Source: Vagococcus fessus
GTDB taxonomy: Bacteria > Bacillota > Bacilli > Lactobacillales > Vagococcaceae
Assembly (NCBI RefSeq): GCF_003987565.1
Contig: NZ_NGJY01000005.1
Coordinates: 1 to 64,000 of the forward strand
Length of the DNA: 64,000 nucleotides
Reading direction: 5' to 3'
The notes under the pieces were generated by a model, which was given only the letters and a program-made list of their open reading frames with translations, did not search any database and had not been told where the DNA came from. Shown in pieces: positions 25,675-34,972 of the stretch. Each line of letters opens with the position of its first letter. Position 1 is the first letter of the stretch. The position numbers and the translations under genes are program-made.

Positions 25675-27138
25675 ATGAACAAGACAAGTTATCCAGACGA
25701 TAGTTTAGTATTACACACTGATCTTTATCAAATTAATATGATGAAAACCTATTGGGAATTAGGGAGAGCAGAGCGTCATGCGGTGTTCGAATGTTATTTC
25801 AGAAATATGCCATTTAAAAATGGATATGGTGTATTCGCGGGGCTTGAAAGATTGGTCGATTATTTCGAAAATTTAAAGTTCAGTGAATCTGATATTGCTT
25901 ATTTACGTGATGTGGAAGATTATCCAGAAGAGTTTTTGACGTATTTAAAAGAATTTAAATTCGAATGTACAGTTCGCTCAGCAGTTGAAGGAGAATTAGT
26001 ATATAATAACGAACCTATTTTACAAGTTGAAGGACCTTTAGCGCAGTGCCAGTTAGTTGAAACGGCTATTTTAAATGTAATTAATTATCAAACGTTAATC
26101 GCAACTAAAGCTGCTCGTATTAAATCAGTTGTTGGTGATGAAAAATTGATGGAGTTTGGTTCACGTAGAGCGCAAGAAATGGATGCGGCTATTTGGGGAA
26201 CGCGTGCGGCTTATATTGGTGGTTGTGATGCAACGAGTAATGTTCGTGCAGGTAAAATTTTTGGTATTCCTACTAGTGGAACTCATGCCCATTCGCTTGT
26301 TCAGTCTTACCGAGATGACTATGAAGCTTTTAAAGCTTACGCTACAACGCATAAAGACTGTGTCTTCTTAGTAGATACATATGACACGTTAAAATCAGGT
26401 GTGCCAAATGCGATTAAAGTTGCAAAGGAAATGGGAGATAAAATTAACTTCCTAGGAGTTCGTATTGATAGTGGTGATATGGCTTATATTTCTAAAAAAG
26501 TTCGTAAACAATTAGACGAAGCAGGCTTTACTGAAGCCAAGGTTTACGCTTCAAATGATCTAGATGAAGCGACTATTCTGAATTTAAAAATGCAGCACGC
26601 AAAAATTGATGTATGGGGCGTAGGAACGAAGTTGATCACAGCTTTTGACCAACCAGCATTAGGTGCTGTATATAAATTAGTTTCAATTGAAAATGATAAA
26701 GGGAATATGGTTGATACGATTAAGTTATCAAATAATGCTGAAAAAGTATCGACACCAGGTAAAAAGCGAGTGTGGCGTGTGACACATAAAGAAACTAAAA
26801 AATCAGAGGGTGATTATATTGCGTTATGGCATGAGAACCCTAATGAATTAGAAGAACTTTATATGTTCCATCCCGTTCATACTTATATCAATAAGACTGT
26901 TACCAATTTTGAAGCTCGTCCTATTCTACAACCTATTTTTGAAGACGGTAAGCTTGTGTATGATTTACCGACTTTAGCAGAAATTAAGGCGTTATCTATG
27001 GCGAATTATGCAGGATTATGGGATGAGTACAAACGTGACTTAAATCCGCAAATTTATCCAGTTGACTTGTCTCAAGAAGCTTATGATAATAAAATGCGAA
27101 TTATTGAATCAGTAAGAAGTGACATTAAAGCATTATAA
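25675..27138 (+). CDS. pncB: nicotinate phosphoribosyltransferase
   Basis: Joins nicotinate and PRPP, with ATP use, to form nicotinate mononucleotide in the NAD salvage route. The 487-residue protein shows the family segments LHTDLYQINMMKTYWELGRA at the N-terminus, FGSRRAQEMDAAIWGTRAAY (about 162-181) and GTHAHSLVQSY (about 202-212). An extended -10 (TGTTACAAT, about 25602-25610) lies upstream, and AGAGAGGG precedes the ATG. nadE follows after a hairpin, so two steps of NAD synthesis lie side by side. Confidence 0.96.
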   Translation: MNKTSYPDDSLVLHTDLYQINMMKTYWELGRAERHAVFECYFRNMPFKNGYGVFAGLERLVDYFENLKFSESDIAYLRDVEDYPEEFLTYLKEFKFECTVRSAVEGELVYNNEPILQVEGPLAQCQLVETAILNVINYQTLIATKAARIKSVVGDEKLMEFGSRRAQEMDAAIWGTRAAYIGGCDATSNVRAGKIFGIPTSGTHAHSLVQSYRDDYEAFKAYATTHKDCVFLVDTYDTLKSGVPNAIKVAKEMGDKINFLGVRIDSGDMAYISKKVRKQLDEAGFTEAKVYASNDLDEATILNLKMQHAKIDVWGVGTKLITAFDQPALGAVYKLVSIENDKGNMVDTIKLSNNAEKVSTPGKKRVWRVTHKETKKSEGDYIALWHENPNELEELYMFHPVHTYINKTVTNFEARPILQPIFEDGKLVYDLPTLAEIKALSMANYAGLWDEYKRDLNPQIYPVDLSQEAYDNKMRIIESVRSDIKAL

Positions 27139-27150
27139 TAAATCGGACCA

Positions 27151-27195
27151 AATAAGAGCAAATCCTATCGTATGAGATGGCTTGCTCTTATTTTA
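27151..27195 (+). terminator. hairpin between pncB and nadE
   Basis: AATAAGAGCAA pairs with TTGCTCTTATT around a larger loop and is followed by TT-rich sequence. It may cut pncB read-through into nadE. Confidence 0.65.
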
Positions 27196-27216
27196 ATTGA
27201 AAGGTGAGTGTGAAAA

Positions 27217-28050
27217 ATGAGAGAAAACCAATGTGAAATTATAGAAGCTTTACAATCAGAGCCACGTATTGACCCTAAAGAACAAATCAGAAAAAGAATT
27301 GATTTTATGAAAGATTACTTAAAACGTTATCCATTTTTGAAATCATTAGTATTAGGGATTAGTGGTGGTCAGGATTCTACTCTAGCGGGTCGATTGGCTC
27401 AATTGGCGATTGAAGAATTACGTGAAGAGACAAAAGATAAGAGCTATCAATTTGTCGCAATCCGTTTACCGTATGGAAAGCAAGCAGATGAATCAGATGC
27501 CCAAAAAGCATTAGAATTTATTCAAGCAGATAGAGAATTAGTTGTGAATATAAAAGAGGCAGTTGACGCAAGTAGCCTATCACTTTCAGAAGCTGGGTTA
27601 AACATTAGTGATTTTAATAAAGGAAATATTAAAGCAAGACAACGTATGATTGTACAATATGCGGTAGCGGGTGATTGTAATGGTGCGGTTATTGGAACTG
27701 ACCACGCAGCGGAAAGTGTGACAGGTTTCTTTACTAAATTTGGTGACGGTGGTGCAGATATTTTACCACTTGCAGGTTTGACTAAGGGACAAGGAAAAGC
27801 ATTATTAAAAGAGCTTGGTGCGTCAGAAGAGCTGTACTTAAAAGTACCGACTGCGGATTTGGAAGAGGACAAACCGATGTTAGCGGATGAAGTGGCGCTA
27901 GGTGTAACCTATGAAGAAATAGATGCTTACCTTCAAGGTGAAGTGGTACCGGAAGAGGCTGCGATTAAGATTGAGAATTGGTATACTAAAACAGCTCATA
28001 AGCGTCACTTACCGATTACAATGTATGATGAATTTTGGAAGGCGAACTAG
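27217..28050 (+). CDS. nadE: NH3-dependent NAD synthetase
   Basis: Amidates nicotinate adenine dinucleotide to NAD with ammonia and ATP. The 277-residue protein has the ATP-pyrophosphatase P-loop SGGQDS (49-54), [19 protein letters not shown] (about 168-186) and a C-terminal KRHLPIT block. It has no glutaminase domain, so it uses free ammonia. Its stop codon overlaps the GTG of the next gene by one base, which indicates translational coupling. Confidence 0.97.
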   Translation: MRENQCEIIEALQSEPRIDPKEQIRKRIDFMKDYLKRYPFLKSLVLGISGGQDSTLAGRLAQLAIEELREETKDKSYQFVAIRLPYGKQADESDAQKALEFIQADRELVVNIKEAVDASSLSLSEAGLNISDFNKGNIKARQRMIVQYAVAGDCNGAVIGTDHAAESVTGFFTKFGDGGADILPLAGLTKGQGKALLKELGASEELYLKVPTADLEEDKPMLADEVALGVTYEEIDAYLQGEVVPEEAAIKIENWYTKTAHKRHLPITMYDEFWKAN

Positions 28051-29852
28051 TGCTGAAAAAGTTAGGTCGTGTGTTCTTAGTTCTAGTGATTGCCTTCATA
28101 AGCCACGTGTACTTGCAATTGGCTCAAAATCATTTTTCTTGGCAATTGGTAAGTAAATTTATATTATCCTGGCATACGGAGAAATTTATTCTTGGTACAT
28201 TTGTCCTATTAAGTGTATGGGCAGTATGTTACGGTATTGTGGCGAATTTATCAGTGAGCTTGTTAGTATACAGCCTTGGAATAACCGTATTAGGGCTGGC
28301 TAATTATCAAAAAATTAAATATCGTATGGAACCTCTTTATCCAGATGATTTGAAAATGATAACCGAATGGTCCGTTTTAAAAGATATGGTAGGTCCAGTG
28401 CTTGTTATTGGACTAGTTATCATAATAATGGTGTTGATAGGAATAATTATTTATTGGGCACTGAGAAGTCTTAAGTTGCCTAAAAATAGACAGATTTATC
28501 GTGGTATTTTTTTGTTAATTGGGCTTGTGGGTGTAGGGTACAGCAGTCAGTTTAATTCACCTGACAACCTGCTTAGAAAAGGTTATAATCGTACGGCGTT
28601 GTGGGTCCCGTATAGCCAAGAGATGAATTACTACAATACGGGCTTTGTGGGAGGATTTTTATATAATTTAAAAGTAGAGCCTATGGTGAAACCGAGAGGA
28701 TATTCCAAAGATAAGATTGCTGAAATAGTTAAAACTTATCAGACAGATAAAGGTAAGACTAATGCGACTGACCAACCTAATATTGTATTTGTAATGTCGG
28801 AAAGTTTTTCGGACCCAGGTCGTTTAACAGGGCCAAAATTTTCAAGAGATACCCTACAACCTTATCATGAGTTAGCACGTCAGACATATAGTGGGCAAAT
28901 GTTGTCACAAAACTATGGTGGCGGGACGGCAAATATTGAATTTGAAGCTCTAACAGGGATTTCATTAGAACCGTTAAATCCTCAAATGACGACCCCTTAT
29001 ACAATGTTAGTACCTAAGCTAGAGGAACTGCCCTCTATTGTGAGTGTATTAAAAAATGAAGGATATGAAGCAACTGCGATACATCCTTATAATACATCAA
29101 TGTATAAGCGAAAAGATGTGTATAATGTATTAGGCTTTGATCAATTTATTTCAGAAAAAGAAATGACCTATCAAGATAAGATAGAAAATAACTCTTATAT
29201 ATCAGATGAATCAGCTTTTTCAGAGGTAGTCAAAAAATTAAATGAGAACCAGAAAGAGCAGTTTATACATCTCGTAACTATGCAGACACATATGCCTTAT
29301 TCTGAGAAATATCAGGTATCTAATCAACAGGTTTCAGGTGTAGAAAATCCTATTAGTTTTAAAACTTATTTAGAAGATATAGGCTATACGAGCCAAGCTC
29401 TGGACAAGTTTGTTAAAGAGTTGAAGGCATTAGATAGAAGGACGCTTGTGGTGTTCTGGGGAGACCATTTACCTGGTATCTACGGTGAGCAGACCAAGAA
29501 AAATAATGGCGAAACAGCCCTTCATTTGACGGAGTTTATGATGATTGATTCAGAGGATACATTCAAACCTGTAGATAGTGGAGAAGACAGTATCCTTAGT
29601 CCGATTTATTTTGGCCCTAAATTATTCGAAAAGATAGGGAAGCCATTACCTGGCTACTATGAATTATTAAGTCAGTTGGAGAAAGGGTTGCCCGCTTTTG
29701 AAAAAAATAGGTATTACAGTAATGGTAAATGGTCGAAAGAAAGAACGTTATCGGAAGAAACTCAAAAAGTATATGAAGATTATGAACTTATCAGTTATGA
29801 TTTAGTTTCAGGTCATCGCTATAGTGTTGAAATGAATTTTTATAAGGAGTAA
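28050..29852 (+). CDS. LTA synthase-family membrane sulfatase-fold protein
   Basis: A 600-residue protein with about five N-terminal membrane helices (residues 1-165) and an outside alkaline-phosphatase-like domain. PNIVFVMSESFSDPG begins the domain, and GGGTANIEFEALTG holds the likely catalytic Thr, the position of the nucleophile in LtaS. VFWGDHLPG gives later metal ligands. I chose the GTG at 28050, with GGAAGG seven bases upstream, over an in-frame TTG inside nadE. The family includes lipoteichoic-acid synthases and other glycerol- or ethanolamine-phosphate transferases; the exact reaction is open. Confidence 0.8.
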   Translation: MLKKLGRVFLVLVIAFISHVYLQLAQNHFSWQLVSKFILSWHTEKFILGTFVLLSVWAVCYGIVANLSVSLLVYSLGITVLGLANYQKIKYRMEPLYPDDLKMITEWSVLKDMVGPVLVIGLVIIIMVLIGIIIYWALRSLKLPKNRQIYRGIFLLIGLVGVGYSSQFNSPDNLLRKGYNRTALWVPYSQEMNYYNTGFVGGFLYNLKVEPMVKPRGYSKDKIAEIVKTYQTDKGKTNATDQPNIVFVMSESFSDPGRLTGPKFSRDTLQPYHELARQTYSGQMLSQNYGGGTANIEFEALTGISLEPLNPQMTTPYTMLVPKLEELPSIVSVLKNEGYEATAIHPYNTSMYKRKDVYNVLGFDQFISEKEMTYQDKIENNSYISDESAFSEVVKKLNENQKEQFIHLVTMQTHMPYSEKYQVSNQQVSGVENPISFKTYLEDIGYTSQALDKFVKELKALDRRTLVVFWGDHLPGIYGEQTKKNNGETALHLTEFMMIDSEDTFKPVDSGEDSILSPIYFGPKLFEKIGKPLPGYYELLSQLEKGLPAFEKNRYYSNGKWSKERTLSEETQKVYEDYELISYDLVSGHRYSVEMNFYKE

Positions 29853-29856
29853 GTGA

Positions 29857-30618
29857 ATGGGATTTAAAAAGAAAGATAATCAAAACTACTATACCCCAAT
29901 TAGACGTGCGATTTTAAATCATGGGTTGATAGAACCTGGTGATAAAGTGGCAATCGGAATGAGTGGAGGGAAAGATAGTACGTCGTTGCTTTATTTTCTA
30001 GATAGAGTAAAACGAGACCGACGTTTAGGATTTGATTTTGATATTGTACCAATTAGTTTAGATATGGCATTTGGGATGGATATTAAGCCGATGGAAGAGT
30101 TTGTAGCATCATTAGGTTATGAATTAGAAGTCGTTCCTACCAATATCTCAACGGTGGTATTTGATATAAAGAAAGAACGGTCGCCGTGTTCACTATGTGC
30201 TAAATTACGTCGAGGTATTTTAAATAAACGAGCGAAAGAACTGGGTTGCAATAAGCTGGCTTTGGGTCACCATCTGGATGATGCGATAGAAACCTTCTTT
30301 ATGAATTTCTTATTCCATGGTAAGATGGCGAGTTTTGATCCAATTACGTATCTTAGTAATGTCGACCTAACTGTTATTCGTCCATTGATATATTTAGAGG
30401 AAAAAGACATTATAAAGTTGGTTAAACGTGAGGAGTTACCCGTTATATTTAATCCCTGTCCTGTGGATAAGAAGACGAAACGAGAAGAAGTTAAAGGTGT
30501 GGTCAGTACCCTATCTGAAACATATCCTGATATCCGTCAAAAATTTGTTCAAGGTATGGAACAGGGAAGTATGGATAATTTTTGGGTGAAAAGTTTTAAG
30601 ACAGAAGATAAAAATTAA
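29857..30618 (+). CDS. TtcA-family tRNA thiolation protein
   Basis: A 253-residue ATP-pyrophosphatase with P-loop SGGKDS (36-41) and three cysteines, C111-C114 in CSLC and C201 in NPCPVDKK. They match the cluster ligands of E. coli TtcA, which makes 2-thiocytidine 32 in tRNA. GHHLDDAIETFFMN is the second family block. It starts four bases after the LtaS-like gene, so nadE, that gene and this one form an operon. Firmicutes TtcA-like proteins are poorly studied, so the target may differ. Confidence 0.75.
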   Translation: MGFKKKDNQNYYTPIRRAILNHGLIEPGDKVAIGMSGGKDSTSLLYFLDRVKRDRRLGFDFDIVPISLDMAFGMDIKPMEEFVASLGYELEVVPTNISTVVFDIKKERSPCSLCAKLRRGILNKRAKELGCNKLALGHHLDDAIETFFMNFLFHGKMASFDPITYLSNVDLTVIRPLIYLEEKDIIKLVKREELPVIFNPCPVDKKTKREEVKGVVSTLSETYPDIRQKFVQGMEQGSMDNFWVKSFKTEDKN

Positions 30619-30638
30619 ACGAAGTGTTATGTTATAAA

Positions 30639-30667
30639 TTGCATATTTAGTAACTATTGTATATAAT
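30639..30667 (+). promoter_or_regulatory. promoter of the P-type ATPase gene
   Basis: TTGCAT and TATAAT are spaced by exactly 17 bases, directly upstream of the riboswitch. Confidence 0.85.
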
Positions 30668-30680
30668 TAATATGAACTTG

Positions 30681-30812
30681 CTCATAGGGGAGTAACTGGC
30701 GACGTGAGTCGTGACAACATCACCAACACTGAAAACTATATTTTCTGGTGTTGTCTTAATTAGTGAGACCTATGTATGCTTATTTAAGCATACATAGGTC
30801 TCTTTTTCTATC
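30681..30812 (+). promoter_or_regulatory. yybP-ykoY (manganese) riboswitch
   Basis: The aptamer shows the conserved AGGGGAGTAACTG start (30686-30698), an inner arm with GACAACATCACC, and the 3' GTGAGACCTATG (30763-30774). The last part also begins a perfect terminator, GACCTATGTATGC/GCATACATAGGTC plus Ts (30767-30806). In known members Mn2+ binding prevents termination and turns on export of the metal. Confidence 0.85.
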
Positions 30813-30856
30813 TTACTGAGTGAAGTGAAGAAGTAAAAAAGCGAGGGGGAAAGCAA

Positions 30857-33532
30857 ATGTCAGAAGAAAAAAAGAAACAGCTACAAGAAGCCTTTTATAC
30901 TCAAACGAGTTCTGAGGTTTTAGAAAAAATGGAGACAACTGAAAAAGGCTTATCGGGTGAAGATGCAGCAGAGCGTTTGGCTTCATATGGTCGAAATGAA
31001 TTAGATGAGGGAAGTAAAAAATCCCTATTTAGTAAATTTATTGATCAATTTAAAGACTTTATGATTATGGTCTTACTGGCAGCTGCTTTAGTATCATTCT
31101 TTACAGGTGATAAGGTAGAAGCGATTATGATTATTGTAGTGGTTGTCATCATGGCAATATTCGGAGTTGTTCAGGAAGCAAAAGCAGAGCAAGCGATTGA
31201 TGCACTTAAAAGCATGTCAACGCCAAATGCTAATGCTATCAGAGATGGACACGTCCAAACAGTTAAAAGTACAGAACTAGTACCAGGTGATATCGTAACG
31301 TTAGAAGCAGGAGATGTTATTCCAGCGGATATTCGTTTGATCGAAGCGAATTCTCTTAAAATCGAAGAAGCCGCACTTACAGGTGAGTCTGTTCCGGTTG
31401 AGAAAGAGCTTGCTGTTTTAGAAGGAACAGATATTGGTATAGGTGACCGTATTAACATGGCCTATATGAATAGTAACGTGACATATGGTCGTGGATTAGG
31501 TGTTGTAGTTGGAACAGGAATGTCAACAGAAGTTGGTAAAATTGCCAGCATGTTAGCACAATCTGATGAAACAGACACACCGCTTAAACAAAACTTAAAC
31601 TCATTAGGTAAGACATTGACGATTGCTATTTTAGGTATTTGTGTGATTATGTTTGGTGTTGGGATGATGAAAGGTGACCACACTTGGGTAGAGATGCTAT
31701 TAACATCTGTATCTTTAGCAGTAGCAGCTATTCCGGAAGGGTTACCAGCGATTGTAACAATTATCTTAGCTTTAGGTACACAAAAAATGGCGAAACGTAA
31801 TGCTCTAGTTAGAAAATTACCAGCCGTTGAAACATTAGGGAGTACCGATATTATTTGTTCAGATAAAACAGGAACGTTGACACTGAACCAAATGACAGTT
31901 GAAAAAATCTTTACAAACAATCAACTGGTTGACGCAGCAGATGCGACAATGTCAGATAGTAAAACTCTAAAAATTATGAATTACTGTAACGATACAAAAT
32001 TCTCGTCTGAAGGAAACTTAATTGGAGACCCAACAGAAACAGCGTTGGTTCAATTTGGTTTAGATAAAGGATTTGATGTTCGTGAGAAGTTAGAAGAAGA
32101 ACCTCGTGTTGAAGAATTACCATTTGATTCAGTTCGTAAGTTGATGACAACCGTTCATAAGATTGACAATGGTCGCTTTATGATTACGACTAAAGGGGCA
32201 CCTGATGAATTACTAAAACGTTGTGAAAACTATGATTTAGATGGTAATGTGTTGAGTTTAGATGATGCTCAGCGTCAATTGATTTTAAAAACAAATACAG
32301 CTTTAGGTCAACAAGCTTTACGTGTGTTAGCGATGGCTTACCGCATTGTTGATACAATGCCAGCGATTGTATCGACTGATGAGTTAGAACAAGGCTTAAC
32401 GTTCTCAGGACTTGTTGGGATGATTGATCCAGAGCGTAAAGAAGCAGCAGAAGCAGTAAAAGTAGCTAAAGAAGCAGGTATCAGACCAATCATGATTACC
32501 GGTGACCACCGCGATACAGCGGAAGCAATTGCAGTTCGCTTAGGTATCCTACAAGAAGGACAACATGAAGCTGTGATTACAGGTAGTGATTTAAATGAAT
32601 TATCTGAAGAAGAATTTGCCAGAGTGGTAGGGCAATATTCAGTTTACGCACGTGTTTCACCAGAGCACAAAGTACGTATTGTAAAAGCATGGCAAAATGA
32701 AGGTAAAGTTGTGGCGATGACTGGTGATGGTGTCAATGATGCTCCAGCGCTTAAAACAGCAGATATCGGAATTGGTATGGGTATTACAGGGACAGAAGTT
32801 TCTAAAGGTGCCAGCGATATGGTTCTTGCTGATGATAACTTCTCGACAATTATTGTGGCTGTTGAAGAAGGACGTAAAGTGTTCTCAAACATTCAAAAAA
32901 CAGTTCAATACTTACTTGCGGCCAATTTAGGTGAAGTTTTAACTTTATTTATTGCGACACTTGTAGGTTGGGACACGTTATTACCTGTTCATCTATTATG
33001 GATTAACGTTGTAACGGATACATTCCCAGCGATTGCTTTAGGTTTAGAACCAGCTGAAAAAGATGTTATGGCTCATTCACCTCGTGGACGCGATTCAAAC
33101 TTCTTCTCAGGTGGGGTTATGAGTAGTATTATTTATCAAGGGATTTTAGAAGCAGCGATTACGCTAGGTGTTTACTTCTTTGCAATCTCTTACCCTGTTC
33201 ATACAGGTGACTATAATGCAATTCATGCGGATGCTTTAACAATGTCATATGCGACACTTGGTTTAATTCAATTATTCCATGCGTTTAATGTGAAGTCAGT
33301 CCATCAATCATTGTTCAAAGTGGGTGCATTCCGTAATAAATTCTTTAACTATGCGGCGTTATTATCGTTTGCGTTATTGGCAAGTACAATTGTCATTCCA
33401 GGATTTAACGACTTATTTAGTGTGAGTCATTTAGATGGCTACCAATGGGCAGTAGTATTTGGCTCATCATTTGCAATTATCCCAATCGTGGAAATTGTAA
33501 AATTTGTTCAAAGAAAACAAGGTAAAATGTAA
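30857..33532 (+). CDS. P-type cation-transporting ATPase, probable Mn2+ (Ca2+) exporter
   Basis: An 891-residue P2-type ATPase. TGES lies in the actuator domain (about 176). The phosphorylated aspartate is D336 in DKTGTLT, and MTGDGVNDAPAL is the hinge motif. Membrane segments M4 (AAIPEGLPA), M5 (LAANLGEVLTLF) and M6 (LLWINVVTDTFPA) carry the ion-site residues of the Ca2+/Mn2+ SPCA-like group. The upstream yybP-ykoY riboswitch makes Mn2+ export the most likely role, as for lactococcal YoaB and pneumococcal MgtA. Generic annotation would say calcium-transporting ATPase. Confidence 0.9.
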   Translation: MSEEKKKQLQEAFYTQTSSEVLEKMETTEKGLSGEDAAERLASYGRNELDEGSKKSLFSKFIDQFKDFMIMVLLAAALVSFFTGDKVEAIMIIVVVVIMAIFGVVQEAKAEQAIDALKSMSTPNANAIRDGHVQTVKSTELVPGDIVTLEAGDVIPADIRLIEANSLKIEEAALTGESVPVEKELAVLEGTDIGIGDRINMAYMNSNVTYGRGLGVVVGTGMSTEVGKIASMLAQSDETDTPLKQNLNSLGKTLTIAILGICVIMFGVGMMKGDHTWVEMLLTSVSLAVAAIPEGLPAIVTIILALGTQKMAKRNALVRKLPAVETLGSTDIICSDKTGTLTLNQMTVEKIFTNNQLVDAADATMSDSKTLKIMNYCNDTKFSSEGNLIGDPTETALVQFGLDKGFDVREKLEEEPRVEELPFDSVRKLMTTVHKIDNGRFMITTKGAPDELLKRCENYDLDGNVLSLDDAQRQLILKTNTALGQQALRVLAMAYRIVDTMPAIVSTDELEQGLTFSGLVGMIDPERKEAAEAVKVAKEAGIRPIMITGDHRDTAEAIAVRLGILQEGQHEAVITGSDLNELSEEEFARVVGQYSVYARVSPEHKVRIVKAWQNEGKVVAMTGDGVNDAPALKTADIGIGMGITGTEVSKGASDMVLADDNFSTIIVAVEEGRKVFSNIQKTVQYLLAANLGEVLTLFIATLVGWDTLLPVHLLWINVVTDTFPAIALGLEPAEKDVMAHSPRGRDSNFFSGGVMSSIIYQGILEAAITLGVYFFAISYPVHTGDYNAIHADALTMSYATLGLIQLFHAFNVKSVHQSLFKVGAFRNKFFNYAALLSFALLASTIVIPGFNDLFSVSHLDGYQWAVVFGSSFAIIPIVEIVKFVQRKQGKM

Positions 33533-33541
33533 TAGAAAGAG

Positions 33542-33579
33542 AAGGGGTGAGCTATGTTATTAGCAACACCCCTTTTTTT
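33542..33579 (+). terminator. terminator of the P-type ATPase gene
   Basis: AAGGGGTG pairs with CACCCCTT around a loop and is followed by a T run. Confidence 0.88.
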
Positions 33580-33644
33580 ATTGGGTGAAACAGTGTAAAA
33601 TAGGAGTAGATTTTAAAAAGAGGAAAAAGAAAGAGGATTATATT

Positions 33645-34073
33645 ATGAAACCAAATTTAGGATTTTACGTACAAAAGATAAATGATATCGTAACTGAAAC
33701 TGAAGCGATTGGGGATAAATTAAACCCATTCTTCGTTGACGTGAGAACATCATTAGATAACAATGAAGAGCTATCATCAGAAAGATTAACTGAAGTTCAC
33801 ACTAACTTCTCAGCAGGTGCAGCGCGTTATGAAGAGATGCTTGCAACTATCACTACTTTAAAAGCACCTGTTAAAGTAATCGGTATTCATAAAAAATTAG
33901 AAAAAGCCTACACATCATACGTAGCAGCATGTAAAGATATGGTAGATTCTATTGATGCACCAGCAGGAAAAGTTGACCGTGAAAAATTTGATGCTTCTGA
34001 AAAAGAGCAAGACGAAACAACAGATGTTATTGCTTTTTGTATTCAACGTATGACAAGCTTATTATTAAAATAA
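33645..34073 (+). CDS. uncharacterised helical protein of 142 residues
   Basis: I do not recognise this protein. It is probably soluble and all-helical: long charged stretches with heptad-like spacing, no signal peptide and no membrane segment. The start is the ATG at 33645 behind AGAGGA; an earlier in-frame GTG would add 20 residues of low-complexity lysine-rich sequence that overlaps the ribosome site. It forms its own transcription unit with terminators on both sides, and codon use resembles well-expressed genes nearby. Confidence 0.75.
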   Translation: MKPNLGFYVQKINDIVTETEAIGDKLNPFFVDVRTSLDNNEELSSERLTEVHTNFSAGAARYEEMLATITTLKAPVKVIGIHKKLEKAYTSYVAACKDMVDSIDAPAGKVDREKFDASEKEQDETTDVIAFCIQRMTSLLLK

Positions 34074-34088
34074 TAGACGTTTTTGAAA

Positions 34089-34118
34089 CGTCCATCATTT
34101 ATGATGGGCGTTTTTTTG
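34089..34118 (+). terminator. terminator of the 142-residue protein gene
   Basis: CGTCCATCAT pairs with ATGATGGGCG around a very short loop, followed by seven Ts. Confidence 0.9.
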
Positions 34119-34148
34119 TAGAGAAGATAATGAAAGTGAGTTATCGGT

Positions 34149-34874
34149 ATGAGACTGGATAAGTTTTTAGAAGAGAAGAAACAAGGCTCAAGAAAACAAG
34201 TAAAACGATTATTGTTAGCGAAACAAGTAACCGTTGATGGTGAAGTTGTAATGGCTATTAACTATAATGTGGACCCTTTTGTTCAAGAAGTTAGAGTGAA
34301 AGGCAATCATTTAAAAGGGGAAGCGCATCGGTATATTATGCTTAATAAGCCACAAGGTGTTGTCACGGCAGTGAGAGATAACAAGCATCAAACTGTGATT
34401 GATTTAATAGGTGAAGGCTGTGAGGTTGAAGGGCTATTTCCTGTAGGTAGGTTGGACCGAGATACAGAGGGACTCATCTTTATTACAGATAATGGTCAAC
34501 TCGCTTATCAACTCGCGATGGCTGACAAAAAAGTTGTGAAGCGTTATGAAGTCCGTGTGAACGGTGAAGTCACGAGTGAAGATGCTGCTTATTTTAAGCA
34601 AGGAGTCGAATTTTTGGATGGACCTATTTGTCGACCTGCTGACTTGCATATTATTGAGAGTTCAGAAGAGGAAAGTCATTGCTATCTAGATATAAATGAG
34701 GGGAAATTTCATCAGGTGAAGAAAATGTTTTTATCAGTAGGGAAGAAGGTCACGTATTTAAAACGCTTGAGTATCGGACCTATTCTATTGGATGAGACAT
34801 TAGAACTAGGTAACTATCGTTTCTTTTCTGATGACGAACGAAAGAAATTAGATGTGTTTTTTAATTCAAAGTAA
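34149..34874 (+). CDS. pseudouridine synthase, RsuA/RluB family (second copy)
   Basis: A 241-residue protein of the same architecture as the gene at 14084: S4 domain (MRLDKFLEEKKQGSRKQVKR) and catalytic core with GRLDRDTEGLIF (about 101-112), including the aspartate. The two proteins have the same length but differ clearly, so this is an old paralogue rather than a recent duplication. It may act on another uridine in 16S or 23S rRNA. The S4 segment lacks the usual CGYGSR-type loop seen in the first copy. It precedes udk, with a gap of about 100 bases. Confidence 0.82.
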   Translation: MRLDKFLEEKKQGSRKQVKRLLLAKQVTVDGEVVMAINYNVDPFVQEVRVKGNHLKGEAHRYIMLNKPQGVVTAVRDNKHQTVIDLIGEGCEVEGLFPVGRLDRDTEGLIFITDNGQLAYQLAMADKKVVKRYEVRVNGEVTSEDAAYFKQGVEFLDGPICRPADLHIIESSEEESHCYLDINEGKFHQVKKMFLSVGKKVTYLKRLSIGPILLDETLELGNYRFFSDDERKKLDVFFNSK

Positions 34875-34972
34875 AAATATAATCATAAACGTTATTTTTT
34901 GATTGAATCTGAAGGCAATATAGATTAGTATAGATAAAGATAATAGTATGCGGAAAGAGGGTTTTATCAAAA

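Noticed and set aside
27522-27872. Leftward open frame of 116 codons opposite nadE
   Set aside because: Shadow of the conserved NAD synthetase gene with serine-rich, non-family sequence.
31462-31920. Leftward open frame of 152 codons opposite the P-type ATPase
   Set aside because: Antisense shadow of a long conserved gene; no promoter or start signal.
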